Of a DNA stretch of 64,000 nucleotides, positions 9,601 through 21,683 are shown piece after piece. The first letter of the stretch is position 1, and every line of letters begins with the position of its first letter. Below the pieces are notes generated by a model. It was given only the letters and a program-made list of their open reading frames with translations, had not been told where the DNA came from and ran no database searches. Made by a program: the position numbers and the translations under genes. The stretch comes from Pelobates cultripes (taxonomy: Eukaryota; Chordata; Amphibia; Anura; Pelobatidae): assembly GCA_933207985.1 (NCBI GenBank), contig OW240920.1, forward strand, positions 130,529,145 to 130,593,144, written 5' to 3'.

Positions 9601-11639
9601 ACCATTCACAAATGTTGTGAGCCCATTCGTGCACCATGTTGGTGTCAAAAGAACAATAGAAAATGCATCGTCCTCCAGATACATAATCCGGTAAAGGGGA
9701 CAGATAATATTCAAGAGCTTATCTTAAGCTCTGTAAAGCCCTTTTCGATACCTTTACGAGGGTCACGACAACTGTGTGCCATGAAGGCCATTATGCGCAG
9801 ATCAAATGTGGGAGTTTGTGCAATTGCATCTGGGAGAGTAGGCTGTGGACTTTCTGACTGTAATCGGTTACGAACTTCCCTCTCCAGTGGCTTCCTGAGC
9901 CACATGCCCACCCCACCATAAACACAGATAAACACCAAGTCAAGGTGTAGGTACATACAGAGGCTGTGAGGACACGGTCCAATAGGGGAACAGTAAGACT
10001 GTTCAATCAGTAATACGGGGGCTCGCCAAGGGCAGAGGCTGGCAACAGGTACTTTAACATGCCCATAACAGTAAAATTAATTAGGGATCACCTCAGAATA
10101 ATGGCAATAAACCGTTAATAGCATGTAACATACAATGGGGCCCATCTAGCTTCCTGCATACACCGAAAATTATCCAGAAATTTGATTGGGGACATAAACC
10201 CACTCTGATAGGGACATCCAAGACTAATGCATGTAATAGGAAACACAGACCAGAGATCAGCCCCACTTGTACGGCAGGAACTCCTTCACATAGCAGGACT
10301 TATACAAAATATGAAGCCTTCTGTGGTAAAATTTTATTTTCTCCATTCAACGCCAGTAAAAGCTGGACCATGGCCCTGGCAGACTGATACCGAGTCTGTG
10401 GCAGGGACTGTCAACCAGAGTCAGAGCCAACACCCAGTAGATATTTGCAAACCAAAAAATACCAAAACTTTGAAGCTATTTCCACTTCGGAAACTGCCTC
10501 TTACTTTGCATAATATTTGTCACTAAACCAGCAGTTGTGCACGGGTAGTCTGACTCACAGCAGTAATATTTCATTATCAAGTCATTTTATCAGCTGATTC
10601 TAAGCTATGCAAATCTGCACAAAATCTGTAATATAAACCAAATGTGTACTTTATGTATGTTATTTTCCTGCAAAACATTCATTGCGGTTGTATTCCTACA
10701 ATACAATGAAAATATACAATCAAAATAGAAAAAACATACAAGCCTCCTTCTGATAATTTCATGCATACATTGTGGTAGCCAAATGGCTAGTGAACGCATA
10801 GTTTTGCCACGGAGAGTAGTTGCTTTGATGTTTCACACAGGCTTAATCCACGTAATTCGTTGTGTCTTATCTGTCTCAATAGCAAATCATTGAAGGACAG
10901 ATACTATGTAAGCAGTTTGTACTCTGTCAGTGTTATTTATTAAAGTAAGAATTGTTGGGAACTTTAAGTGATTTCAAAGTGAATTTCAAATTTGAAGTCA
11001 AAGTAGCCAAACCGGAAAAATCCTCCAAGTGAGCTATGCTTTCAGATCAGTTGCTTTGGCCTTAAATTTTAAAATCACTTTGAATTCCCAGCAGTTTTTA
11101 CCTTAGTGACAGATCCTGTATGTCTGTAGGCTAGGGCCGAATGTCAGATACCTATAAAGATTTTGAACATTTAATAAAGTACAGCATATTAAGAAGGCCA
11201 AACTCTATCAAATGTTTTTAAGATGTATTGGTACCTGGAGTGACCTTTTAAGAACTATAATCTCACAAAAAAAATTTATGTACAGACTGTAAAATAAAGT
11301 GTTGAAAAAACAGGTTGCAGACACCTGGGAAAACGTAATTTTTCACGCAAAAAAAAAATCATCACATTTCCTAGTACTCATATTTTCAAGGTCAGTGAAG
11401 AGTCCGTTTTTTTTTACCCAAGTGGTTAAAAATATGGATGGATTTAGATAGTGGCGGGGGAGATCCTAATACGCATGCGCGGCCAATAGCGGCATTATTA
11501 GGATCTCCCTAAAGGAAAGATTCGGCGATGCTGGAGGTCCTAATGCATAGCGTGAGGATGTCCAGCGTTGTTTAGATGACCAAAAGTCGTCTAAGAACCC
11601 TGAAGTCCCTCTCGTGGCTGTCTTATAAAAACTGCAATA
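9601..11639. other. no confident feature
   Basis: Several short ORFs exist on both strands, none with a recognisable domain. The part nearest 9600 may be further degraded DIRS. 11226-11252 resembles a solitary MITE right end (GGAGTGACCTTTTAAG). Confidence 0.4.
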
Positions 11640-11730
11640 ATTTCATGCTCAGGGTTAAGGGTGATGGGAGTTGGCACCCTGACCACTTCAGTGGGCTGAA
11701 GTGGTCTGGGTGCCTACCGTGTCCCTTTAA
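11640..11730. repeat. truncated MITE right end, palindromic
   Basis: Ends in GTGTCCCTTTAA and contains an internal palindrome (CACCCTGACCACTTCAG against CTGAAGTGGTCTGGGTG), the same right-end module as the MITE at 38395-38885. The left end is missing. Confidence 0.55.
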
Positions 11731-12170
11731 AATATATTTATTTGCACAAAAACAAAAATAGTTTTCCAGAATTCGGCACCGTAAGCCTACTTCCTTAGTC
11801 ATGCCTCTCATTTCATAAAGACTTCATTATGAAATGTATGCGCAGTCTCAACTGCGTGGCTTTTAATTCACAACCTGTCTGCAGACAGAGAAACTACAAA
11901 CAGGTAGTGATATTTTTACTATATGTCCTGTTCTTCTAATGCAGGTTGTTGTGTTACTCAGATCATTCAGTACTATCATAGGCTGAGCTTTGTGCATACC
12001 TTTGATAAGGAAGTTGTTTTCTGGAGTGAGAGGATGTGGCTACAGAGGCCGGCTTACTGTGCAGCATTTTGAAAACATTTTCTTTTTGTGCAAAAAAAGG
12101 CAGTATTCTGAAAAACATCTATTGTATGCAAAACCAATAAAGATTTGAGCATGCCAAATCATACAGCATA

Positions 12171-12362
12171 TTAAAGTGTCATACCATACTTACCTATTTT
12201 AAATCACTTCCACTTCTTTGCCTCAGTTTTCATGTATTTCTATCCAAAATAAGACAGAAGACAAACTACTTTGTCTCAGTATTTCTCTATACCGGATTTT
12301 CATTTGGGCATAGCAACTGAACAGCATTTTTTATGTATTTGGGCATTGGAGTGTCCCTTTAA
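12171..12362. mobile_element. short T2-type MITE (tentative)
   Basis: 192 bp between TTAA copies. Left end TTAAAGTGTCAT, right end GGAGTGTCCCTTTAA. The left terminus deviates from TTAAAGGRR, so confidence is moderate. Confidence 0.45.
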
Positions 12363-13344
12363 TTCCCACATTTGACCATCCAACTGTGGACTGAATGCCA
12401 GCATGAAAGTGTTCTGCTAAATTGTTAGCACAACATTGTTATTTTCACGTCATTACTCACTGTTCAGTGAGTCAACCGCACTAACTTCATCATTGAGCCT
12501 GTAGCAATGTCAACATACAACCCTACAAAACACTGCATCACTGTACTGAGCACTGGAGAGTGAGTAGACTAAAAGAGAAATGTGACACTTGCTTGACCCA
12601 AGGCCTTAGACAGACGAAAAGGCTCTGCTTAATCCACTTCCTTGTCAGTTTATTCATCAATATCCTGGCTACCAGGTAATTCCTGTAAACCAACCGTACA
12701 GGAGAACAATACAAGGAGCAGTACATTCACATAGGGAGAAAGAATTCTAAAGATCAGTGGATTTCAGCTTTTTCTTCCAAATAAATAGCATACGTCATTA
12801 ACTTGGCAGTCCATTCTTCAACTGTAAAATTATCTGAGAGACCCATTCTTCAGTTGTAATAGAATATATTGCAAAATAAATTCTACAAAATGCTTTCACT
12901 AGACTCTGGGCAAGAAAGGTTTGCTACTATAAAAATATTATATACACACACACAAACTATTGTTGGCAGGAGTCTGATGAATGTGATGTGCCTATTCTAA
13001 CCTTTAGGAACCCACTGAAACAACAAGGTGGTCCGATTTTGAGTACCGACCAAAAAGTTGAGAAACACTGGTATAGAAACGGACATGTATTATATTACAG
13101 CAACCAAAAACAGTGTGTGGAGTAATATTCGGAAAATATCATGGGGAAAGTACATGTTGTATTAAGTACTTACTATTCTAGGTAATAAAACAGTTTAACA
13201 TCTGAATAAATCTCAACAAAGAGGTGGGTGATTACTGGGTCTAAATATCAATGTAAGAAAACATTGCTTTGATAGAATTAACTGTACCCACGGAACACTA
13301 AATGAATAGTAGTAGATTCAAAATCAAATTACAAAATTCTGGAA

Positions 13345-13600
13345 AAAATTCAGAATGCTTTCCTATGGACGCTTGTGTGCTCTCATTGTGAGTTTTCACA
13401 GTGAGAAGCACGCAAGCGCCTCTAGCGGCTGTTCAATGAGACAGCCACTAGAGGATTAGGGGGAAGGCTTAACTTATTCATAATTATAGCAGTTTCTCTG
13501 AAACTGCTAGGTTTAAAAAAAAAAAAAAGGGTTAACCCTAGCTAGACCTCTGAGGCTAGACCCCCAGACCACTTCATTAAGCTGTACCAAATTAAGGACC
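13345..13600. repeat. degraded copy of the 38395-type MITE
   Basis: Shares the order of motifs with 38640-38880: TTTCCTATGGACGCTTG, GCCTCTAGCGGCTGT, GACAGCCACTAGAGGATT, AGCAGTTTCTCTGAAACTGC, an A-run, then a CAGACCACTTCATTAAGCTG module. Both termini are missing. Confidence 0.7.
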
Positions 13601-16600
13601 AAATTTCTGGAATAAAAGGGAATCATGACATGTCATGTGTCCTTAAGGGGTTAAAAGTCAGCACACCAACATAGTTATTCAGATCTATAAGAAAGTGTAG
13701 CCTCTCAAACTTTACCATCTAAACAATATAAACATCAGCACTAACTGTAGTGGTTATTTTGCATAGAGCGCCCTACCACTTTCCACCAATTTAATAGTAA
13801 ACGTTTATGAATTCATATGAATCCGGCCACTTATAAGCACCCTGGGGACACCCACACCTTGTCTGCATTGATAAAGCAGAATAAAACACTTTTGCATTAC
13901 CAATGTCAATTTCGTACAACATTAACTGGCTGAAAGCGCTGGGGGACAGCAAGGGGATTCTTAGTATAACTACTACATTGAACCTGTTGCATAGAGAGTA
14001 TCTTTAATAAATTGAGTGCCTTTTACCGTTTGATGCACGCAAAGTACAATAACCAATACGTATTTTAAGCAAGGAAACCATGGGTGCAGTCCTAATTTTA
14101 ATGAAACCATTTCAAATGGTTTGACAAAGACTCAAGGTCTCCAGAGGCTGCATTCCTGGAATAAAGCCAAAATGTTCGTTCAATGCCATAATCTCTGAAA
14201 TTATGCTGACTGAAGAAATTTAGCTCATCACAGTACATCTCTCAGATTGTAAGCTTCTTTGAGCAAGGCTATTATTTTTTTCACCTTCAGTCTCTTTCGA
14301 GATTTTGTCCATCAATTACTTATTGCAAGATATAATTGTAAACTGCTGTTGAATATGTTGGAGCTATACAAACGCTAATATCGCATTTATTGAAAAACCC
14401 TACGTTTGATAAGCTGAGAATATTCTTCCATAAAGAACCTTGAGTACTTCTGCAACATCACAAATTCTCATTCTTATGCTAACCCCAAGTGCTAATCTAA
14501 TATTTCTATTCTTAAAAATATACTAAAAGTATTCGCTATACTGCAGCAGTAGAATAAATGAAATGGTCTGAGCACAGTGTGCGTTATGTTAAAAGTGTAG
14601 AAGAATTTTGAGTTTAGGTAGTATACTTACCAAGTGCATCTCTAGGGTTACCTTGCAAGGATTATATACTAGGTTTATGATAGTATTTGTAATGATGTAT
14701 CTAACGAATTGGGTGGCACTTCTGAAGCAGAGGATGCAAATAAAAGACATCTGAAAGCTGTGGGCAGCTTGGAGGAAACAATTAAGGAAGGTCAAAGTAA
14801 TCTAAATTTACAAATTTTCTACATTTTAAACGTCTTGGCGGACAGTCTTTAAAATCATAGGTTCAGTGGTTTAGAAAAAGTTAAAGAAGGATCACTTTCA
14901 GGATCATGTAATTATTAGCTGCATTTTCTTGCCCAGCCAACGATCTGAATTGCATTAAAACAGCAAGTGTTGTTAGTGCTTCTGTTTGCAAAAAAATTTG
15001 AAAATAAGAGGAGAAACAAATATCTAAAGAGACTGTATTCAAAGTACCATTTATTAGGAGTCCTTTAAATAAATATAATTGTTATATGAAAATCGAACCA
15101 TGAGATACGAGTTAGATTAGAAAATTTAGTTCTTAACTGCATAAAATATACATTCCTGAAATTTGAAAAAAGGATAAAAATCAAAGAAAAACACTTTATA
15201 ATTTCCAAAGCATTAGAGTGGTTTTTCAATTACTGGAGACAATACACATTGTGCTGGCATTAAATCTTCCATTTACTCACAGACATAGAAGAGCTTCTGA
15301 CAAGCCCTATTCACATTGTACGTCTCGTCAGTTGTGTAATACCCCTGCACTTTCATATTTCAGAGAAACGTATTGAAAAAGGGGCTGCTGAAAGGAGGAG
15401 GAGGGGCTTGGGTAAGAATGACTCCTGCATTTGTGGTCTACATCCTAAGTGGATTGCTCTTTGGTAAGGAAGAAGAATAACAGATATTTAACTAGAAAGT
15501 ACCATTATTTAATTATGGAGTACAGTATTTGCGTAAAATATAAAATATCACAGCTGATTAAACTGCTGTATTTATTAAGGTATAAAAAAAGGACTTACGT
15601 ACATATTTTCAAACCCAAAAGGCACTTTTAGGTACTTTGCAGAGTATGTTGACTTGGATGGTTTTTAAGCATACTATGAAGTCACTCTGTTTTGAAATGT
15701 ATGGCCTCTTTATAATTGTTTTTAAGTCACCGTGTAATATACAAAAATCATTTTTGGAGAACAGAGATTTAAGAGGCAGTATTAGCACAAAGAGAAGCAC
15801 AGTCTCTGCTCTGTACGTTTAAAGTATGCTTTGAATGCTATACCTAAACGTATGAACGTTTGGTCGCGCAGGACCACAGTGACATTTCATATCTAAGCCT
15901 CCTTTATTTCATGACTTAAATCGTCAGCAGAATTATATTCTGCTTTGGGATGGTTCTGTCCCATCCACCTGAGACTCGAGACAAATGCTCTGCAGCTAAT
16001 ATGATGCCAAAACACAGGCTGAAACCAAAGATATCAAGTTGAAAAGGATGTCAATGTACATGGCCGAATCAAACTTCTGGCCATTAGCATCATTCTAGAA
16101 AGAGGTGGCATTGTAACCGTTATTTGTCAGTATACACAGATGGCACTAGGCAAAAGAGCCCTGTAGGTGCAGTGAGGGGTGCACAGAATACAGTAAGCAA
16201 CACCATCTTTTAATGTTCATCGATATCTGGGAGAAAATTTGCATTTTTATGTCTTAAATACAAATAGTTTTAATTATCTTTCAAAAGTAGATTAATTATA
16301 GATCTCCCCTCTCTCTAAACACATTCTAATTTTCACAAGGAAAATAAGATCTGTCTTACAACCACATTTATCAGCCCTGAGTTTTACGGTAAAATAAAAA
16401 ATTATAATAATAAGAGTTTAACCTGTGATACAGAGATATATGAAGCTCGTTTAACCCTTTGGAATTCCAGAGGCAGGAGACAGAGACCTCATGCACTCAA
16501 AGGGATAAAAACACTCCCTACCTCCCCTTACGGTTACACAGTGTTTTACCAGAATTTACTGGAGTTGAAATCTGTAATCCAGCAACACAGGAAAAAAAAA

Positions 16601-17092
16601 ATAATAAAAAAAAAATGCTGATCTGTTTAATCAAGTCTTTCAAGTCCTTTCCTTTTTGGAGAATTTTCTGCAGGTATGGAAAAAAAAAATGTTCAAAATT
16701 GCACTGATAAGCTTTAATAGTGGCAAAAGTAAGAAAAGTATAAAATATTATTTGAAGATATTTTTCATAGCAGGATGTTAATCCCTGGTAAGCAATAGGA
16801 TGCACAGATAATTACAGTCAGAAGTGCAAGGCTGGCGTGTGTAAGAGCTAGGAGATTTGTATCCAAGAACATGGTGGCATCTTGTGTCTTCTCCTCTTAA
16901 CTGCTACATTGCGTTAGTTTGCTGCCATATTCATTTTAGGAAAAGCTATAAGCGGCATGATTCTACTCCACGCAACCCAGTTACGAGCTGTTAGTGCAAG
17001 CTGAGGATAAAAGGGATACCACCGAAAATCTTGTGCTAAAAACCAATATATATTTTCTTTAAAATCAACATTTCTATGGTCAGCACACAGCA
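13601..17092. other. intergenic DNA, includes likely rhog 3' UTR
   Basis: No coding exon or clear repeat. The rhog 3' untranslated region must run leftwards from 17092. Its polyadenylation site cannot be placed with confidence by eye. A-runs at about 16592-16615 and 16681-16690 are simple low complexity. Confidence 0.4.
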
Positions 17093-17668
17093 CTATAGAA
17101 GGACGCACTTCTTGATGTGTTTCTTTGTCACGGGATATAAAACTGCTCGAACGGCTTCTTCAAATACAACTCTGACCCCCTCCTGATGCAATGCAGAGCA
17201 TTCAAGATATTTCACCGCCCCTATCTGCTTTGCCAGTGATGATCCTTGCTGATGTGTGGTGGGAACAAGGCTCTGTTCTTTCAACTTCTTTATGGTTTCT
17301 GCATCATTTCGAAGATCTTTTTTGGTACCCACAAGTAATATTGGCACATTAGGACAATGATGGGACACTTCGGGGTGCCACTTGTGTCGTACGTTCGCAT
17401 GAGAAGATGGACTGCCAATAGAAAAGCATATGATAAAAACGTTGGTCTGAGGATAGGAGAGAGTACGCAGGCGATCGTACTCTTCCTGGCCCGCAGTGTC
17501 CCATAGGTTCAGGCTAACCGTCCTGCTGTCCACGGTCATCTGAGCACTGTAATTGTCAAATACTGTAGGGATGTACTCCTCTGGAAAGGCATTGGTGGTA
17601 TAACTGATAAGAAGGCACGTCTTTCCAACCGCTCCATCACCAACTACAACGCACTTGATGGTCTGCAT
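17093..17668 (-). CDS. rhog: RhoG, Rho-family small GTPase
   Basis: A complete 191-residue coding exon, the same length as mammalian RHOG. RhoG is a membrane-anchored GTP switch acting through ELMO/DOCK to activate Rac, promoting ruffling, migration and phagocytosis (known for the family). Visible motifs: P-loop GDGAVGKT at 10-17, switch [10 protein letters not shown] at 32-40 with Thr35, [12 protein letters not shown] at 57-68 with Gln61, TKKD at 115-118, CSAL at 157-160, a basic tail KKHIKK, and a CVLL prenylation box whose final Leu predicts geranylgeranylation. [20 protein letters not shown] favours RhoG over Rac1 or Cdc42. All catalytic residues are intact, so the gene appears functional. 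The start is the only reasonable ATG and lies 16 nt after a splice acceptor. The single coding exon matches known RHOG structure. Confidence 0.95.
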   Translation of the reverse strand: MQTIKCVVVGDGAVGKTCLLISYTTNAFPEEYIPTVFDNYSAQMTVDSRTVSLNLWDTAGQEEYDRLRTLSYPQTNVFIICFSIGSPSSHANVRHKWHPEVSHHCPNVPILLVGTKKDLRNDAETIKKLKEQSLVPTTHQQGSSLAKQIGAVKYLECSALHQEGVRVVFEEAVRAVLYPVTKKHIKKCVLL

Positions 17669-17715
17669 TCTTCATGAAGTTAAACTGTATTTCATGGTAA
17701 AAAAATCAAAAGAAA
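17669..17715 (-). other. splice acceptor before rhog coding exon
   Basis: On the minus strand a pyrimidine-rich tract (TTTCCTCTTTCTTTTG) is followed by ACAG, with the AG at 17685-17686. That gives 16 nt of 5' UTR before the ATG at 17668. It would pair with the GTAAGC donor at 21365-21370. Confidence 0.65.
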
Positions 17716-18349
17716 GAGGAAATAAAATGTCAAAACGTGACAACAGTGAACAAATGACAATAGTTTCGTTAACCTTTTTGTGGTTTCATAAACCTTAAGA
17801 CACCATCCTCATTACAAGCAATACAGTGTTACTGACTAAACACCAAATTGTACTGAATTAAATCCAAGAGGGCAAAATGGAGGATAAAATCTCTGATCTG
17901 GAAACATTTGCCATTTTGGCTATACTCATAGCTTTGCAATTTTTGCCTAATTTTTTTAACCATATTTACTTAAATTCAGTAGAATTTGAGTTTTGCACAT
18001 TAATTCTAAAGTTGTTTATAAACATGACACAGTTCTGGCTATGTCAGGTAAAGCTTTTCTAATGTCCTAAATATGTATTCATTTAGGTCATATTCGCCAC
18101 ATTTACAGAGCTTTCCATTAATTTAGCTGGGAACTAACTCCAGACTAAAACTCTGGTGAAATTAGAGGTGTCCAAGTGGAGAGTATGACTGCTTCAGGCT
18201 TAGTAATATGAACAAAAATGTATTATCTGCTCACATCATTATAAGGTTCTGTCAGTCTAGCTTTCAGGTTGGGCAATTTTTAGCTAAAGAGACTACACAG
18301 GTTTACCCGATGCAGAGGGAACAATAGTTCTTGGAATACAGATTTGTAT
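17716..18349. other. presumed rhog intron 1, proximal part
   Basis: AT-rich, with no recognisable feature. A minus-strand intron from 21370 to 17685 would include this stretch and the MITEs upstream of it. Confidence 0.45.
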
Positions 18350-18883
18350 TAGCACTATAATATCCCTTTATTTGAAGCAGTTTTGGTGTATAGATCATGC
18401 TCCTATTGTTTCACTGCATAGTTTGCCGTCAATTTGGAATTAAAAAAAACATTTGTTTATGTTAATGCTGTCCTAGCTACCACTCTCCTGGCTGTGACTC
18501 ACATGGCCTCCAGGAAAAAAAAGGTTTTATTTTCAAACAGATCTTAGGCACGGTGTGTTTACTTTTGAAGTTTTTGTCTACTGCTGGCAATTGAACTTTA
18601 AATATTCACAGGAGTCTGTTGCAGGCTATAGTAGGCTATTATGAGAGTAAGAGATAAGAAATTCTAAATTAAAGACACTTTGCAATAAAACAAGCAGAAA
18701 AATAAATTAAGTGTGTATTGAGGCGGTGTGAGTCACAGATAAGGGGTGAGTGACTAGGGCTGCATAAAATAGCGATTCAACTCACAACAGGCAGGGAATA
18801 GAGCAGTGAAACTGCAAGGGCATGATCTATACACCAAAACTGCTTAAAGTAAAGTTGTTTTAGTGCTTAGAGTTCCCCTTTAA
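18350..18883. mobile_element. MITE, TGAAGCAGTTTTGGTG family, copy 1
   Basis: Inverted termini: TTGAAGCAGTTTTGGTGTAT near the left and ACACCAAAACTGCTTAA near the right (about 18831). The right end CCCCTTTAA closes at 18883. The left TTAAAGG terminus is eroded. The family recurs at 25081-25598 and 53441-53989. Confidence 0.7.
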
Positions 18884-19355
18884 AGGGAAACTACATACAC
18901 CAGAACCACTACAGCTTAATGTAGTGGTTCTAGTGCAAAGAGACAGTTTCTGTAGTTTCAGCAGTGTAAACACGGACTTTTCAGAAAAGCAAGAGGTGTT
19001 TCAATTTTTGCCCAAGTACACCTCTAGTGGCTGGCACTCGGACAGCCACTAGAGGGGTTTCCTGGTTACAGTTCTGCAATCTATGCAGGACCAACGTTCA
19101 GCATCGGCTGCTCTGCATGCAGACTCCTTAAGTCAATATATCTAATGAAAAGCACGGTGACTGCCGCGCATGGGCACTGGCCACCCAATGCTTCCCTGGA
19201 AGGCAGCACTGGATTAGTTGGTCACCAGTAATGATCTCAGTCAAAGGTGAAGTGCCAATTTAAACAACCTAATTTTGTTGCTTCTGGGGAGGGGTCAATA
19301 ATTCCACTTAACAGTACAACACGTGTCTGCATTTCTAATGAAAGTGTTCCTTTAA
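18880..19355. mobile_element. T2-type MITE abutting its neighbour
   Basis: Begins TTAAAGGGAAACTACATACA, sharing the TTAA (18880-18883) with the end of the preceding element, and ends GTGTTCCTTTAA. It has an internal short inverted repeat, ACCACTACAGCTTAATG against the ATGTAGTGGTTCTAG side. Confidence 0.7.
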
Positions 19356-19429
19356 GCTATATTACCTGTGAGTAGACATGCAAGCTTTGGCATGTTTTCC
19401 AGGGTAGTTATAACAGGGCTTAAAGGGAC

Positions 19430-19910
19430 ACTATAGTCACCAGAACAACTAGTCACCAGAACAACTACAGCTTAATGTAGTGGCTCTGGTGTATATAGTG
19501 TGGCTCTGGTGTATATAGTATGTCCCTGCGGGCTTTTTAATGTCAACACTGCCTGTGCAGCACTAGCGTTCAGTGTCTCTGTGCTCTGCATGGAGACAGA
19601 AAGTTCTTCATAGACAACATATATTTAATGCATCTATATGAGGATATGCAGATTGTTGCAGCGCGGCATTTTGCTGTACATGCGCAATAGCCTCCCAACA
19701 CTGTCCTATGTGAAAGCATTGGATTGGTTGAGATAATCAAAACTGATGACATCCACCATGGAGGTGGGTCTAGCTCCAGCAAAGAGTGAGAGTGAGTAAA
19801 GTGACCTTTTCTGGGGTGATCAGAGTGGGGCCTGGTGCCTAAACAGCCACACCAGCACTATACGGTCAGAAATACACATTTGTATTCCTGACACTATAGT
19901 GTTCCTTTAA
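19430..19910. mobile_element. T2-type MITE with internal duplications
   Basis: 481 bp between TTAA copies. Left end TTAAAGGGACACTATAGTCA, right end CTATAGTGTTCCTTTAA. It contains two fresh-looking short tandem duplications: AGTCACCAGAACAACT twice near the left end, and about 20 bp around TGTGGCTCTGGTGTATATAG twice at about 19480-19520. Confidence 0.75.
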
Positions 19911-20382
19911 CATTTCAGGTACTATGATACTAGCCAGTCCTTAAAACTTACTTGCTACGTAAAGCTTAGAGAGCGGGATGAATTTCTACTCGCCACGGCT
20001 AAATTCTCGCACGTCAATTGGTAATGGAAACTTTAACCCTGGCCATAAGTTTTGTTATGAATTCCACAATAATATTTTAAGATCTACAGACGGTCTTAGT
20101 TGCCAGCGTTTAATAATTACATGCAATCAGAGGAAGTCACATAATTATTCATTCACCGCTGTCAGAATGTGGAACTTGGGGTTAGTAACCACAGCAGAAT
20201 CTGGAAATCCTAGCTGTTTGGGGAAAAACTTAACCAGAGTGGCAACAGTAACTTCTGTCAATACATTAACTGTATTCAGTGGTAGTCATTTTATCAACCT
20301 CAATAAATAACTAAACAAACTTGCTTTTGACCTATATGTAAGGAATTATAAACATTTCAAATAATGGAATGTTCCCCTAGAG
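19911..20382. other. no confident feature
   Basis: A 110-codon ORF at 19978-20310 has no recognisable domain and is probably chance. The sequence GCGTTTAATAATTACATGCA around 20107 is unremarkable. Confidence 0.35.
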
Positions 20383-20486
20383 CAGGGGTGGGCAATCTTT
20401 GCACTCCAGATGTTGTGGACTACATCTCCCACAATGCTCTTATTCTGGCAAAGTCTCAGCTGGAGTGCAAAGGATGCCCATGCCTG
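20383..20486. mobile_element. short hAT (Charlie-like) MITE
   Basis: 104 bp with termini CAGGGGTGGGCAATC and GATGCCCATGCCTG, and an internal inverted pair, TTTGCACTCCAG against CTGGAGTGCAAAG. The flanking 8-mers CCCTAGAG and CCCTGGAT match at 6 of 8 positions, consistent with an aged hAT target duplication. The CAGGGGTGGGCAA start is typical of Charlie-like hAT elements. Confidence 0.75.
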
Positions 20487-21003
20487 CCCTGGATTATCTT
20501 GCAAAAAAAAAAAGAAGCAGTTTCAATGCAAATGTGAAACCCCACTCCCTAGCTTATCATGCAAGATACATTAGGTATATTGTGAAATTACATTAACACA
20601 TCTCCCACTTAAGGTTAAACTCTGAATTTTGGGGGTGATAAGCTCTGAATGGGGAGTGGGGAATGACAACACTACATCTTTGTTTACAGCTCGCAGAGTA
20701 ATTCAAATTAAGTGAAAGAAATTATGTACGTGCAGCCATACACAAGGCTCCAGGAATAGTAAAATCAGGAGATATGATCACACTAATTAAATCTCCCTCC
20801 CCCCCTCCCAGGACCATACAAAAAAATTCCCAAACCAGAATTCTTATCTGCCTATGGGGATGAGTCAGAGGGGGTTAATGATATAAAAAAAAAAAAAAAA
20901 ACACATAGAAAAATTGGGGGGAGCATTGGTTTCTGCACCCTGACCTTGTTAAATATCTTCCCATTATCACTGACCGCCCCCATTATCTGGTTCAGTTTAT
21001 CTG
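20487..21003. other. presumed rhog intron sequence
   Basis: Contains A-runs (about 20502-20513 and 20885-20900) and C-rich tracts at about 20800-20812. No gene or mobile element is identified. Confidence 0.4.
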
Positions 21004-21303
21004 TTCTGTGTATACAGTGAGCTCCAGGTGACCCCCAGCCCCCCCATTATCTGTTCTGTGTATACAGTGAGCTCCAGGTGACCCCCAGCCCCCCCATTAT
21101 CTGTTCTGTGTATACAGTGAGCTCCAGGTGACCCCCAGCCCCCCCATTATCTGTTCTGTGTATACAGTGAGCTCCAGGTGACCCCCAGCCCCCCCATTAT
21201 CTGTTCTGTGTATACAGTGAGCTCCAGGTGACCCCCAGCCCCCCCATTATCTGTTCTGTGTATACAGTGAGCTCCAGGTGACCCCAAGCCCCCCAGCCCC
21301 CCC
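21004..21303. repeat. 50-bp minisatellite, 6 copies
   Basis: The unit starts TTCTGTGTATACAGTGAGCT and ends CCCCCCATTATCTG. Copies begin at 21004, 21054, 21104, 21154, 21204 and 21254. The first five are virtually identical and the sixth diverges in its C-rich part. It lies just inside the putative rhog first intron. Confidence 0.95.
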
Positions 21304-21319
21304 ATACATTGTCCATTGA

Positions 21320-21560
21320 TCCTACATGGACTCTCCCCACCGCCGGAGGGACCCCAGAGCTGTCGCTTACCGCCTCCCAGCCACTTCCTGGTCTGACTCG
21401 CGCCGCTTCACTTCCTGTACCGGCCGTGGGAAGTTCCTTACAGCCCTAACATCCGGGAACCTGAGCTTACAGCCACACCCGCCGCAATGCATTGTCGGAA
21501 ATGTAGTTTATTTATTTCCTTGTAAAACAAGACCCTGGCGCTGTAATTCCCGAAACAGCC
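21320..21560 (-). promoter_or_regulatory. putative rhog promoter and non-coding exon 1
   Basis: An isolated CpG-rich patch in AT-rich DNA, with roughly 15 CpGs in 240 bp. On the minus strand it shows: a ZNF143/SBS-like motif (ACTACATTTCCGACAATGCA, about 21487-21507) followed by TTGCGGCGGG; several ETS-like CAGGAAGTG sites (about 21380-21415); and a good splice donor GGCG|GTAAGCG with GT at 21369-21370. No TATA box is seen, as expected for a CpG promoter. Splicing from here to 17684 would place the rhog ATG 16 nt into exon 2, matching the known RHOG layout with its coding sequence in exon 2. Transcription is inferred, not shown. A bidirectional promoter is possible. Confidence 0.55.
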
Positions 21561-21617
21561 AGCAGATGCCGCTGTGTCCACACAGAATGCAATCCTAGTG
21601 TTTGTATGGGGAGGCTG

Positions 21618-21620
<3 letters not shown>

Positions 21621-21683
<63 letters not shown>

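Noticed and set aside
9711..10006. Minus-strand ORF next to the DIRS RT remnant, considered as upstream DIRS coding sequence
   Set aside because: The residues do not show a DIRS motif that I can name, so it was left unassigned.
10227..10526. 99-codon plus-strand ORF beginning MHVIGNTDQRSAPLV
   Set aside because: No recognisable family and no supporting signals.
19978..20310. 110-codon plus-strand ORF
   Set aside because: No domain, no repeat family, no splice context. The length is within chance for a 64-kb window.
21004..21303. Regular 50-bp repeats resembling a CRISPR-like array
   Set aside because: The repeats are directly adjacent with no variable spacers, and the genome is vertebrate. 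It is a minisatellite.
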